DNA from: Candidatus Thermoflexus tengchongensis
Lineage (GTDB): Bacteria; Chloroflexota; Anaerolineae; Thermoflexales; Thermoflexaceae
NCBI GenBank assembly: GCA_016842085.1
Contig: JAEVEX010000017.1
Span: 1-46,080 of the forward strand
Direction: 5' to 3'
DNA length: 46,080 bases
In this document: positions 8,355 to 16,392 of the stretch, piece after piece
Layout of the letters: each line of letters starts with the position of its first letter
Numbering within the stretch: position 1 is the first letter of the stretch
Program-made: the position numbers and the translations under genes
Notes under the pieces: model-generated
What the model was told of the DNA's origin: nothing
Seen by the model: the letters and a program-made list of their open reading frames with translations, nothing else
Databases searched by the model: none

Positions 8355-9850
8355 TGCGCGCTCCGAATCCGCCCGAAGATGAATTTGGGAGAAGGATGGC
8401 CCCGCACCTCCTCCGGAAGGGGCGCCGGATACCGGCCGGAGAAGCAGGCAGCGCAATAGCCCCCCTCCGGGGAGGGCATCGTCTCCCGGATCGCCCGGTG
8501 CATCCCCTCCAGGCTCAGAAAGGCCAGACTGTCCGCCCCGGTGAAGCGGCGGATCCCTTCCTCGTCCAAGCGATGAGCGATCAACTCCTCATAGGTTGCC
8601 ATATCGATCCCCATAAAGCATGGATGGCGGATCGGAGGGGAGGCGATGCGCAGATGAACCTCCGAGGCTCCTCCCTCGCGGAGAAGCTGAACCAGCTGCC
8701 GGGTAGTATGGCCACGGACGATGGAATCATCGACCAGCACCACTCGACGGCCCTGAAGCACCTCGCGCAGGGGACTATATTTCAGTCGGATCCCCCATTG
8801 CCGGGTTCGATCGTCCGGCTGGATGAAGGTCCGCCCAACGTAGCGATTTTTCAACAAACCTTCGATGAACGGGATGCCGCTCTCCAGGCTGTAGCCGATG
8901 GCGTGGGCCGTCGCTGAATCCGGCACGCCGATGACCAGGTCGGCTTCCGCTGGAGCCTCCCGCGCCAGCTGGCGTCCCAGGGCCAGGCGAACCGAATAGA
9001 CGGTGCCCCCTTCCCGCTGGGAATCGGGCCGCATGAAGTAAACGTATTCGAAAACGCAAAAAGCGGGGGAAGGCTGGGCTCCTCCGGAAAAGGAGGTCAC
9101 CCCGCGCGGATCCAGGCGCACGATCTCGCCGGGGGCGATCTCCCGCACATACCGGGCGCCGATCATGGAGAGGGCACAGGACTCGGAGGCCACCACGTAT
9201 CCTCCCTCCCATTCCCCCAGACACAGGGGGCGGAAGCCATGCGGATCCCGCACCGCATAGATCGCCTCCCGAGTCAGGATGACCAGGGCATAAGCGCCCG
9301 GGCTTAAGCACAACAGGCTCCGCAGGCGCGGGATCCATGGATCCCCCTCGGGCTCGAGGGGCGGCGCCAGGGATCCCCAGGCCTCAGGCGGGGAGGCCAG
9401 GATCTGAAGGATCAGCTCGCTATCACTGCCGGAGGAAAGACCCACGCCTCGCTCCAGGAGGCGGCGGCGGAGCGGGAGGGCGTTCACCAGGTTCCCATTG
9501 TGGGCAATACCCAGAGGACCATAAAGGGTCTCGCTCAGGAAGGGCTGGGCGTTCTGAAGATGGGACGCCCCTGTCGTCGAATAACGGGTGTGTCCAATGG
9601 CCAGATGGCCCCGGAGCGAGCGCAGGATCCCTTCATGAAAGACCTGGGAGACCAGGCCCATCCCTTTATGGAGATACGCCACCAGGCCATCGCTGGTGGC
9701 GATGCCCGCGCTCTCCTGGCCCCGATGCTGCAGAGCGCAGAGGGCCATCATCGCCAGCAAGGCCGCCGGGCGATCCGCGGACCACAACCCCACGATCCCG
9801 CATGCCTCCCGGGGATGGTCCTCTTCCCACCAGGCCCCTGGGAGCTTCAT
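8351..9850 (-). CDS. purF: Amidophosphoribosyltransferase, [4Fe-4S] type
   Basis: Committed step: PRPP plus glutamine to phosphoribosylamine. It is an Ntn hydrolase made with a 16-residue propeptide; the nucleophile is Cys17 in ACGIVGLWS. The PRPP motif is VVLVDDSIVRGHT. Four cysteines at the positions of the Bacillus-type iron-sulfur cluster are visible: FCVFEYVYF, HPCFMGIDM, and C466 and C469 in YCAACFSGRYP. The enzyme is therefore expected to be oxygen-sensitive, unlike the E. coli type. At 499 residues it is complete. Start and stop overlap its neighbours as ATGA, so purE, purF and purD are translationally coupled. Confidence 0.96.
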   Translation of the reverse strand: MKLPGAWWEEDHPREACGIVGLWSADRPAALLAMMALCALQHRGQESAGIATSDGLVAYLHKGMGLVSQVFHEGILRSLRGHLAIGHTRYSTTGASHLQNAQPFLSETLYGPLGIAHNGNLVNALPLRRRLLERGVGLSSGSDSELILQILASPPEAWGSLAPPLEPEGDPWIPRLRSLLCLSPGAYALVILTREAIYAVRDPHGFRPLCLGEWEGGYVVASESCALSMIGARYVREIAPGEIVRLDPRGVTSFSGGAQPSPAFCVFEYVYFMRPDSQREGGTVYSVRLALGRQLAREAPAEADLVIGVPDSATAHAIGYSLESGIPFIEGLLKNRYVGRTFIQPDDRTRQWGIRLKYSPLREVLQGRRVVLVDDSIVRGHTTRQLVQLLREGGASEVHLRIASPPIRHPCFMGIDMATYEELIAHRLDEEGIRRFTGADSLAFLSLEGMHRAIRETMPSPEGGYCAACFSGRYPAPLPEEVRGHPSPKFIFGRIRSAQ

Positions 9851-10371
9851 CCCCTCCCCCTCCCGGAATCCCCTTGCGCGGCGGAACGAAGGGCGCGAAC
9901 CTCCGCGTCATCTGCGAGCAGCCGCTGCCGCCCTCGCGCCTGCAGGGTCGCGACCCGTTGCCGGATGGTTTTATCGCGGAGGCCCAGGATTTTGGCGGCC
10001 AGAAGGGCCGCTCCTGCCGGATCCAGCACCACCGCTGGGGCGATCCCGCCCGGCATGCGCAACGAGGAGAAAACATCCGCCCCCGCGAAGGTCTCGGAGA
10101 TCGGCGGGCATGCGATCACCGGAGCCAGCACCTGCCCATCGACCATCCCGCTGAGGGCGTTGGAACGTCCGGCGATGGTGATATAGACCTTGGGGCGCGG
10201 ATCCGCCTCGTATTCCCGCAGGAGATCCAGGAGGTAATCGGGAACCTTATGCGCCGAGGCAACCCGCAACTCCCAATCCAGGCCCAGCTCCTCCAGCGCG
10301 CGGATCACCGCCTGCGCATGCTCCAGATCCGAGCGGGATCCCATCAGGATGACCACCAGAGGACTGTGCAT
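9847..10371 (-). CDS. purE: Class II AIR carboxylase (PurE)
   Basis: A 174-residue PurE-fold protein: GSRSD at 11-15, ASAHK at 38-42, AGRSNALSG at 67-75, ACPP at 87-90 and SSLRMPGG at 102-109. These last three blocks are those of class II PurE (animal PAICS and Treponema type), which carboxylates AIR with CO2 directly. Class I mutases have AGGAAHLPG and PVIGVP instead. No purK is in the operon, as expected for class II. The ATG at 10371 is favoured by homology. Its stop overlaps the purF start (ATGA). The C-terminal 35 residues are basic and probably a helical tail. Confidence 0.9.
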   Translation of the reverse strand: MHSPLVVILMGSRSDLEHAQAVIRALEELGLDWELRVASAHKVPDYLLDLLREYEADPRPKVYITIAGRSNALSGMVDGQVLAPVIACPPISETFAGADVFSSLRMPGGIAPAVVLDPAGAALLAAKILGLRDKTIRQRVATLQARGRQRLLADDAEVRALRSAAQGDSGRGRG

Positions 10372-10385
10372 CGCGCCCCTCCGAA

Positions 10386-11345
10386 TCAAAGATTGAGGAA
10401 ATCTCGGAGATGGCGGCGGATCCGTTCGACGGCAGGAAGTTCCCCGGGACGGAAGGCCTCGCCCGTCAGCCGCTCGTAGACAGCAATGTAGCGGGCGGCC
10501 GCTTCCAGGATCAGCTCCGGGGGCATCTCCGGCGGTGATCCATCTCCCCGGTAACCGCGGGCGGCGAACCATGCCCGGACGAACTCTTTGTCCATCGGCT
10601 CCGGATCCGAGCCGGGCCGGTAGGTCTCCGCGAGCCAGTAGCGGCTGGAATCAGGCGTGTGGAGTTCGTCGATGAGCACCAGCTGGCCATCGATCAGGCC
10701 GAACTCGTATTTGGTATCCACCAGGATCAGGCCGGCCCGCCGGGCGATCTCCTGGCCCCGGGCGAAGAGGGCCAGGGCGACCTCCTCAATGCGCTCCCAC
10801 AGATCGGCAGGCACCAGGCCGCGCTCCAGGATCGCATCGCGGGTCAGGACCTCATCATGGGCTCCCGAGGGCGCCTTGGTGGTCGGCGTAATGATGGGAT
10901 GAGGCAGGGGATCGTTCTTCCGCAGGCCCTCCGGCAGGGGGATCCCATAAGGACGTCGCTCCCCCTGAGCGTATAGCGTCCAGAGGGAAGTGCGAGTCAC
11001 GCCGGTGATATACCCCCGCACTACCACCTCCACCGGCAAGGGTTGCGCCCGTTGAGCCACCATGACGTTGGGGTCCGGGACGGCAAGGACATGATTTGGG
11101 ATGAGATCACGGGTCTGTTCGAACCACCAGGCGCTGAGCTGGTTCAGAACCTGGCCTTTGTAGGGGATCACCCCCAGGACCCGATCAAAGGCCGAGATCC
11201 GATCCGTCGCGATCAGGATCAGGCGGCCTCCCGCCTCATAGATGTCCCGCACCTTCCCGGCGCGTCGGGCTCCCAGCTCTGGAAGCTCGACGGCATGGAC
11301 CGCATGCGCCAGCGCCTTCTGCAATTCGAGGGCGGACAAACCCAT
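10386..11345 (-). CDS. purC: SAICAR synthetase
   Basis: Couples CAIR with aspartate using ATP. It is 319 residues, the longer, yeast-like form. Motifs: RRAGKVRDIYE (ATP loop), LILIATDRISAFDRVL, PVEVVVRGYITG, PTTKAPSGAHDE and LVDTKYEFGL, followed by LIDELHTPDSSRYW. The ATG lies one base past the purL stop. It is followed after 14 bases by purE, so the two enzymes that are fused in animals as PAICS are encoded side by side here. Confidence 0.95.
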   Translation of the reverse strand: MGLSALELQKALAHAVHAVELPELGARRAGKVRDIYEAGGRLILIATDRISAFDRVLGVIPYKGQVLNQLSAWWFEQTRDLIPNHVLAVPDPNVMVAQRAQPLPVEVVVRGYITGVTRTSLWTLYAQGERRPYGIPLPEGLRKNDPLPHPIITPTTKAPSGAHDEVLTRDAILERGLVPADLWERIEEVALALFARGQEIARRAGLILVDTKYEFGLIDGQLVLIDELHTPDSSRYWLAETYRPGSDPEPMDKEFVRAWFAARGYRGDGSPPEMPPELILEAAARYIAVYERLTGEAFRPGELPAVERIRRHLRDFLNL

Positions 11346-11346
11346 C

Positions 11347-14300
11347 TCAGCACCTCCGCAGCGCGTTCCAGAACAGGATCGAACCGAATCCCCCCTGCTC
11401 TCCCCGATGCCAGCGGGGATGTTGCCAGGGGAAAATGTGATCTTCGGGATGGGGCATCAGCCCCAGGACATTGCCGGCTGGATTGCAGATGCCAGCGATG
11501 TTCCGCTGGGATCCATTCGGGTTGAACGGATAGCCGGCAGGGCGGCCGGATGGATCCACATACGTCAGCGCGATCAGCCCCCGATCCTCCAGGGCCTGCA
11601 GCACGCCCTCGTCTCGCGCCATGAACCGCCCCTCCCCATGGGCGACGGGACAATACAGCAAGTCCTCGATCCCCTCGGTGAACAGGCACGGGCTCCGCGG
11701 GTTGGCGCGCAGGTAAACCCACCGACATTCGAAACGACCGGAGGCGTTTGGAGCGAGCGTGAACATCCGCTGGCCATCCGCCCCCAGAAACTCCGGTCCC
11801 GGGAGCCAACCGGCCTTGACCAGGGCCTGGAACCCGTTGCAGATCCCCAGCACGGGCCGCCCGCTTTCAATGAACCGCTCCAGCTTCTCCCCAAGGCCAC
11901 CCTTCAATTCCAGTGCCCATAGCGTTCCCGCCCCCAGATCATCCCCATAGGAGAACCCCCCAGGCAACACCAGCATGGCGTAATCCAGCAGATCGCGCTC
12001 CCCCCGCAGCAAACTGGATATGGGAACGATCTCCGGCTCTCCCCCAGCTTGCATGCAGGCCCACGCCGCCTCCCGATCCCGATTGGTTCCAGGAGCCTGG
12101 AGGATCAGCACGCGGGGGCGTCGGAGGCGGGAGAGCGAAGGCAGGGGTCGGGGCGAGGACTGCAGGGACTGCAGGGAAGGATCCGTGATCCCAGGCGCTG
12201 GGGTTCCGCGCCAGGCCCGCTCCAGCTCTTCCACCGGGAGCCGGATTCTCTCCTGGCCGTCCCGGCCCACCACCCGGAGAAGGCCATCGGCGGTCACCTG
12301 ACCGATGCACGCGAAGGGATGCCCCTCCAGCATGGCCTCGAAAGCGAGCGCATCCTCCGGACGCACCTCGACGAGGAACCGGCAAAGGGATTCCGAGAAC
12401 AGCAGGACATCATCCTCGATATCCGCTTCCGGGCAGGGGACCTTGCGCAGGTCGACTTCCGCGCCCAGCCGGCCGGCAAGACACATCTCCGCGAGGGCAA
12501 CTCCCAGACCTCCCTCCGAGAGATCATGGCATGCCTGAACGCATCCGGAGGCGATGGCCCGGTGGAGGGCGCGCAGCCGGTCCAGCGCTCCAGGAACCGA
12601 TTGGGGCACCCGCTCCGCGCCCGGACGCGCTCCACGCAGGATTTGCAGATAATGGCTGCCTCCCAGCTCCGCCCGTGTCTCCCCGACCACGTAGATCCAG
12701 GATCCCGGCGTCTTCAGATCCATGGTGACGGTACGGGAGATGTCCGGCACGATCCCCAGGCCGGTGATCAGCAACGTGCCCGGGACGGAATGCCGCTTCC
12801 CTTCCGGATCCACATAAAAGTTATTCAGGCTGTCCTTACCGGAGATAAACGGCGCGCGGTAGGCGAGGGCGGCATCCCGGCATCCCTGAGCACAGCGCAC
12901 CAGGGCCCCGAGCTGCTCCGGATCTGCGGGATCCCCCCAGCAGAAGTTGTCCAGCAGGGCCACCCGATCCGGATCCACGCCGACCGCCACCAGATTCCGA
13001 AAGGCTTCATCCACCGCAGCCCACGCCATCCAGTAAGGATCCCGTTCGCCATACAGCGGGGCCAGCCCCACGCTCACGGCCACCCCGGGTCGGGGGGTAG
13101 CGCCCTCCCCCCACTCCAGAGGCGCCAGAACCGGTGCATCCCCCGGCCCATGGGAAGCAACGCCCACCAGGGGCTTGACAACCGTAGCGCCCTGCACCTC
13201 GTGATCATAGCGGCGAAGGATCTCCTCCCGGCTTCGAATGTTTGGATGGCTGAGCAACGCGAGCAGGATCCTCCCCAGATCCTCGGGCGGGGGTGCCGGA
13301 GAAACGCAGCCGGACGAGGCCGCAGGAGCCCATCGGGCCTCCAGGATCCGTTGCGGACGTCCGTTGTAGAGGAAATCCAGATCGAGGTCACCGATAATCC
13401 GACCACGGTACCGCAAGCGCAGCTTCCCCGTGTCCTCGAAGACGCCGATGACCGCTGCCTCCACACCATGTTGATCGCAGAGTTCCTCAAAGCGCGGCTG
13501 GCACGCCGGCGGGATCGCCAGCACCATGCGCTCCTGGGATTCGCTCAACCAGATCTCCCAGGGCTGCAGACGGACATCCCGCAGGGGCACACGGTCCAGG
13601 TCGACACAGGCACCCAGCCCGCGCGCCATCTCCCCGACGGCGGAGGAAAGCCCACCGGCTCCACAATCCCACACCGCGTGATAGAGGCCCTCCTCGCGAG
13701 CCTGGAGGATGACCTCCAGGATCTGCTTTTCCAGAATCGGATGGGGGATCTGAACGGCCCCACGGGCAGAGGAGGGCGCCTCGGGATCCAGGCCTGCGCT
13801 GGAGAAGGTGGCTCCTCCTAAGCCATCGCGCCCCGTCCGGTTGCCGATCACCACAATGAGGTCCCCGGGCTGAGGCGCGGCAGCAACCGTTCGATGGGGA
13901 AGCAGCCCGAGGCAGCCACAGAACACCAGAGGGGTCGCCGCATATCCCGGATGATAAAATACGGCCCCACAAACCGTGGGGATCCCCATCTTGTTCCCAT
14001 AGTCTTCAATACCCCGGATGACCCCCTCTGCGATCCGCTGGGGATGCAGGGTCCCTGGCGGCAGCGACGCAGCGGGCAGATCCGAAGGGCCGAAGCCCAG
14101 GACATCCAGCAGCGCAATCGGGCGCGCCCCCACAGCCAGGATGTCCCGGATCACTCCACCTATCCCGGTGCTGGCTCCCCCGAAGGGCTCCACGGCGGAG
14201 GGATGATTATGCGTTTCCACCTTGATGGCCAGATCCCAGCGTTCATCCAGCGCGATGATCCCGGCATGATCCACAAGAGCCGAGCGGAGCCATGGCCGGG

Positions 14301-15207
14301 CTACCTGCTCGGTCACGGACCGGATATATGTGCCCAGCAAGCCGTCGATCTCCACCGTCTGCGAGGGAGCGTCTGGCGGGGCACCCGGAGGTGGGCCGGT
14401 GTAGCGCACGCGCGCCTTAAAGGTTTTATGTGCGCAGTGCTCGCTCCACGTCTGCGCGATGGTCTCCAGCTCAACGTCGGTCGGGTCCCGACCTTGAAGA
14501 CGGAAATATTCCCGGATAGCCCACAACTCCTCCTCGCTTAAAGCGAGGCGGCGACGCGCACTCAGCGCGCGGAGCGTCTCCTCATCCGCATCGCAAATCG
14601 GAATGATCTCGACCAGGGCCGGAGAGGGGGCGGAATGCTCAAAGGGCGGATCGACCCATCGATCAATGGCATGACGATGGATCAGCGGATTGCTGCAATG
14701 ATCCGTCGCCAGGCGTTGCAGATCGCTTTCCTCCAGATCCCCCCGCAGATTGAAGATCCAGCCCCACGCAGCGTTCTCCAGCCCACGGAAGCCCAGACGA
14801 TGGGCGGCGCGGATCAGGTTTTCCACCGCAGGATCCCGCAATCCGGGAAGGAGAGTGACTTCAATCCGATGGACCTCACCTCCCTCCATGAGGGAATCCG
14901 GGGGCCATAAGCGCTCATCCAGCAGCAGGACCTGAAAGGTTTCCAGGATGGGGTCGGCCAGGAGGAGACGAGCGAGTCGTTCAACTTCGGGGAGGGAGAG
15001 GCGGCCTTGCAGAAAACACACGCGGTCTCGCCGGCAGGCCCGCAGGCGCTGGATGCCCTGCGCGCGGGCCGCTTGCACCAGCCGGCTGCCCTCCGGATCC
15101 TCAGGAGATCTGTTCCGGATTTCCACCCGGAACAGCCTCCGGACCGGATCCGGAGGCGGCAATAAAACCCCCTCGGCGGAGGAGACCTCCTGATCCATGG
15201 ATTCCAT
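11347..15207 (-). CDS. purL: FGAM synthase, single-chain form (PurS-like repeats, PurL, PurQ glutaminase)
   Basis: Converts FGAR to FGAM with ATP and glutamine. The chain of 1,286 residues contains two PurS-like modules (about residues 20-105 and 112-175), a linker with the QTWSEHCAHKTFKAR motif, two PurM-like ATP-binding halves (first with KVETHNHPSAVEPFGG and STGIGGVIRDIL), and a C-terminal class I glutaminase from about residue 1030: VLPGGFSYGDDL, nucleophile Cys in GICNGFQALV, and GLMPHPEDH. Separate purS and purQ genes are therefore not needed. Two starts are possible: 15207, or 15198, which has better spacing to GGGAG. It is the first gene of the pur operon, downstream of the promoter at 15295-15323. 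Confidence 0.95.
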   Translation of the reverse strand: MESMDQEVSSAEGVLLPPPDPVRRLFRVEIRNRSPEDPEGSRLVQAARAQGIQRLRACRRDRVCFLQGRLSLPEVERLARLLLADPILETFQVLLLDERLWPPDSLMEGGEVHRIEVTLLPGLRDPAVENLIRAAHRLGFRGLENAAWGWIFNLRGDLEESDLQRLATDHCSNPLIHRHAIDRWVDPPFEHSAPSPALVEIIPICDADEETLRALSARRRLALSEEELWAIREYFRLQGRDPTDVELETIAQTWSEHCAHKTFKARVRYTGPPPGAPPDAPSQTVEIDGLLGTYIRSVTEQVARPWLRSALVDHAGIIALDERWDLAIKVETHNHPSAVEPFGGASTGIGGVIRDILAVGARPIALLDVLGFGPSDLPAASLPPGTLHPQRIAEGVIRGIEDYGNKMGIPTVCGAVFYHPGYAATPLVFCGCLGLLPHRTVAAAPQPGDLIVVIGNRTGRDGLGGATFSSAGLDPEAPSSARGAVQIPHPILEKQILEVILQAREEGLYHAVWDCGAGGLSSAVGEMARGLGACVDLDRVPLRDVRLQPWEIWLSESQERMVLAIPPACQPRFEELCDQHGVEAAVIGVFEDTGKLRLRYRGRIIGDLDLDFLYNGRPQRILEARWAPAASSGCVSPAPPPEDLGRILLALLSHPNIRSREEILRRYDHEVQGATVVKPLVGVASHGPGDAPVLAPLEWGEGATPRPGVAVSVGLAPLYGERDPYWMAWAAVDEAFRNLVAVGVDPDRVALLDNFCWGDPADPEQLGALVRCAQGCRDAALAYRAPFISGKDSLNNFYVDPEGKRHSVPGTLLITGLGIVPDISRTVTMDLKTPGSWIYVVGETRAELGGSHYLQILRGARPGAERVPQSVPGALDRLRALHRAIASGCVQACHDLSEGGLGVALAEMCLAGRLGAEVDLRKVPCPEADIEDDVLLFSESLCRFLVEVRPEDALAFEAMLEGHPFACIGQVTADGLLRVVGRDGQERIRLPVEELERAWRGTPAPGITDPSLQSLQSSPRPLPSLSRLRRPRVLILQAPGTNRDREAAWACMQAGGEPEIVPISSLLRGERDLLDYAMLVLPGGFSYGDDLGAGTLWALELKGGLGEKLERFIESGRPVLGICNGFQALVKAGWLPGPEFLGADGQRMFTLAPNASGRFECRWVYLRANPRSPCLFTEGIEDLLYCPVAHGEGRFMARDEGVLQALEDRGLIALTYVDPSGRPAGYPFNPNGSQRNIAGICNPAGNVLGLMPHPEDHIFPWQHPRWHRGEQGGFGSILFWNALRRC

Positions 15208-15294
15208 CTCCCACTGCAGGTCCGGATGCTCCGCGTCGAAGGCCCAGGCTCAGGGTTAAGAGCGCATGGATGAGATGGCGATCTTTGAATCGCT

Positions 15295-15323
15295 ATTCTA
15301 ATCCGCATGATCTACGCTGTCAA
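15295..15323 (-). promoter_or_regulatory. Sigma-70-type promoter of the pur operon
   Basis: On the minus strand TTGACA (15318-15323), a 17-base spacer and TAGAAT (15295-15300) form a near-consensus promoter. Transcription would start near 15288, leaving an untranslated leader of about 80 bases before purL. No purine-riboswitch core was recognised in that leader. Confidence 0.7.
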
Positions 15324-15332
15324 ATCAGCGCC

Positions 15333-15502
15333 GGGGGAGTGTTCGAAAAATGGGGGTTTCGGAATCCGCGGGCAAGGGATCGCATGAATGGGCTGCGGTG
15401 GCAGGAGTGCGGTGCCTGCCGGGTCGTTTTTTGTGTCTCTTCTCCCTCCCCCCGAAGACCTCCCGCTGGCTGACCTCTCCCCTGATTTTTCGAACAGCCC
15501 CC
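15333..15502. mobile_element. MITE-like element with inverted terminal repeats
   Basis: TGTTCGAAAAAT (15340-15351) recurs exactly inverted as ATTTTTCGAACA (15485-15496), each with a run of five G (or C) at the outer side and further G (or C) inside. The 170-bp segment has no convincing gene. It contains a hairpin (GGCAGG at 15400, CCTGCC at 15415) followed by six T at 15427. It sits exactly between the pur promoter and the toxin-antitoxin promoter. A target-site duplication is not evident, so the mobile nature is inference. Confidence 0.4.
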
Positions 15503-15511
15503 TCATGAGAC

Positions 15512-15541
15512 TTGACAATCTCCAAAGCAATGGGATAGGAT
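15512..15541 (+). promoter_or_regulatory. Promoter of the toxin-antitoxin pair
   Basis: TTGACA (15512-15517), an 18-base spacer and TAGGAT (15536-15541), followed about 85 bases later by the antitoxin ATG. Confidence 0.55.
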
Positions 15542-15626
15542 AAAGCAGACTCGCATCATACATTCACCGGTTCGCGTAGTTCATTTGCGGCATAGGCTGA
15601 AGATCCCAGGTTCGAAGGAGAACGGA

Positions 15627-15842
15627 ATGAATACAGTAGCGCAAATGACAAAAGAAGAACTTCGCGAGATGATAGAAACCATCATCGAGGAGAAGCTCCT
15701 GGAGTTATTCGGCGATCCTGATGAAGGGTTACCCATTCGCAAAACGATTCGCGAGAGGTTGTTGCGCCAGAAGGAAGCCGTAGCAAAGGGTGAACGGGGT
15801 GAGCCGTTTGAAGAAGTGATTCGGCGCCTTGGTCTGGAGTGA
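15627..15842 (+). CDS. Antitoxin of a RelE-type toxin-antitoxin pair
   Basis: A 71-residue, highly charged helical protein (MTKEELREMIETIIEEKLLE; then GDPDEGLPIRKTIRERLLRQ). This layout is common for RelB-like antitoxins next to RelE toxins in Chloroflexota and cyanobacteria. GAAGGAG six bases before the ATG at 15627 sets the start; the frame is open further upstream. Its stop overlaps the toxin start (TGATG). It would neutralise the toxin and probably repress the promoter at 15512-15541. Confidence 0.75.
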   Translation: MNTVAQMTKEELREMIETIIEEKLLELFGDPDEGLPIRKTIRERLLRQKEAVAKGERGEPFEEVIRRLGLE

Positions 15843-16111
15843 TGGGCAAGTACCGTATTCGCATTCTCCAAGCGGCATCCCATGATCTGGAGCGATTAGA
15901 CAAGCTTGCAGGGCGCCGCATCGCTCAGCGTATTCACTGGCTGGCTGAGAATCTGGATGCGATTCGTCTCGAGGCATTGACCGGTGACCTTGCAGGGCTC
16001 TACAAACTCCGGGTAGGCGACTACCGCGTCATTTATGAGGTGCTCTGGGATGAAGAAACTATTGTGATTCACGCAATTGGCCACCGCCGAGAGATTTATC
16101 GAAGACGATGA
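15842..16111 (+). CDS. RelE/ParE-family toxin
   Basis: An 89-residue protein with the RelE signature: YRIRILQAASHDLERL, then RIAQRIHWL, LEALTGDLAGLYKLRVGDYR and VIYEVLWDEETIVIHAIGHR, ending REIYRRR. Conserved basic residues in the LRVGDYRVIY and GHRREIY segments correspond to those that act in ribosome-dependent mRNA cleavage by RelE. The ATG overlaps the antitoxin TGA. The gene appears complete. Confidence 0.85.
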   Translation: MGKYRIRILQAASHDLERLDKLAGRRIAQRIHWLAENLDAIRLEALTGDLAGLYKLRVGDYRVIYEVLWDEETIVIHAIGHRREIYRRR

Positions 16112-16137
16112 GAAAACGCCGACATCATGCCCCCTAA

Positions 16138-16257
16138 CCCCCGCTGCAGCCGACCCGCCTCCGCGATCTGGAGCCAGAAAACATGCGCCGGGCATTGCGT
16201 TATGCGGCCTGGCTGGCTGAAGAGGCCATCTACGCTCCGGAGCCGAGCCCAGCATGA
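16138..16257 (+). pseudogene. C-terminal remnant of a DUF433-type antitoxin
   Basis: An open stretch preceded by an in-frame stop reads RLRDLEPENMRRALRYAAWL followed by AEEAIY, the typical end of DUF433 proteins (usually LT.EDIRAALRYAA). The front half is missing. It lies 26 bases after the RelE toxin, suggesting decay of a second toxin-antitoxin module at the same site. Confidence 0.5.
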
Positions 16258-16314
16258 GAGTTCTGGCAGATAGCTGGCTGTGGGTGAGACGATGGGGGAT
16301 CTGCGGGCGAGCCG

Positions 16315-16359
16315 GGAAAGAAAACGAGGGGGCGGGCCGCCTGCAGCGGCCCGCCCCCT
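16315..16359 (-). terminator. Strong intrinsic terminator after the flotillin gene
   Basis: A perfect 14-bp GC stem (AGGGGGCGGGCCGC with its complement, 16327-16340 and 16346-16359) with a 5-base loop. Read on the minus strand it is followed by CGTTTTCTTT. It closes the operon that begins at 22655. Confidence 0.8.
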
Positions 16360-16392
16360 GTCCCTCCGGGGATCCTCAGTGGCGTTGCGGGG

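Noticed and set aside
9500-10200. Long plus-strand open frames across purE, purF and purL
   Set aside because: They are antisense to well-conserved enzymes, lack ribosome sites and show low-complexity arginine/proline/glycine composition typical of GC-rich shadow frames.
15400-15432. Small RNA ending at a hairpin plus six T inside the MITE-like element
   Set aside because: Six unpaired bases separate stem and T run and no promoter was found in front of it.
15597-15625. Possible tRNA T-arm sequence (GGTTCGA) upstream of the antitoxin
   Set aside because: No acceptor, D or anticodon stem can be formed around it.
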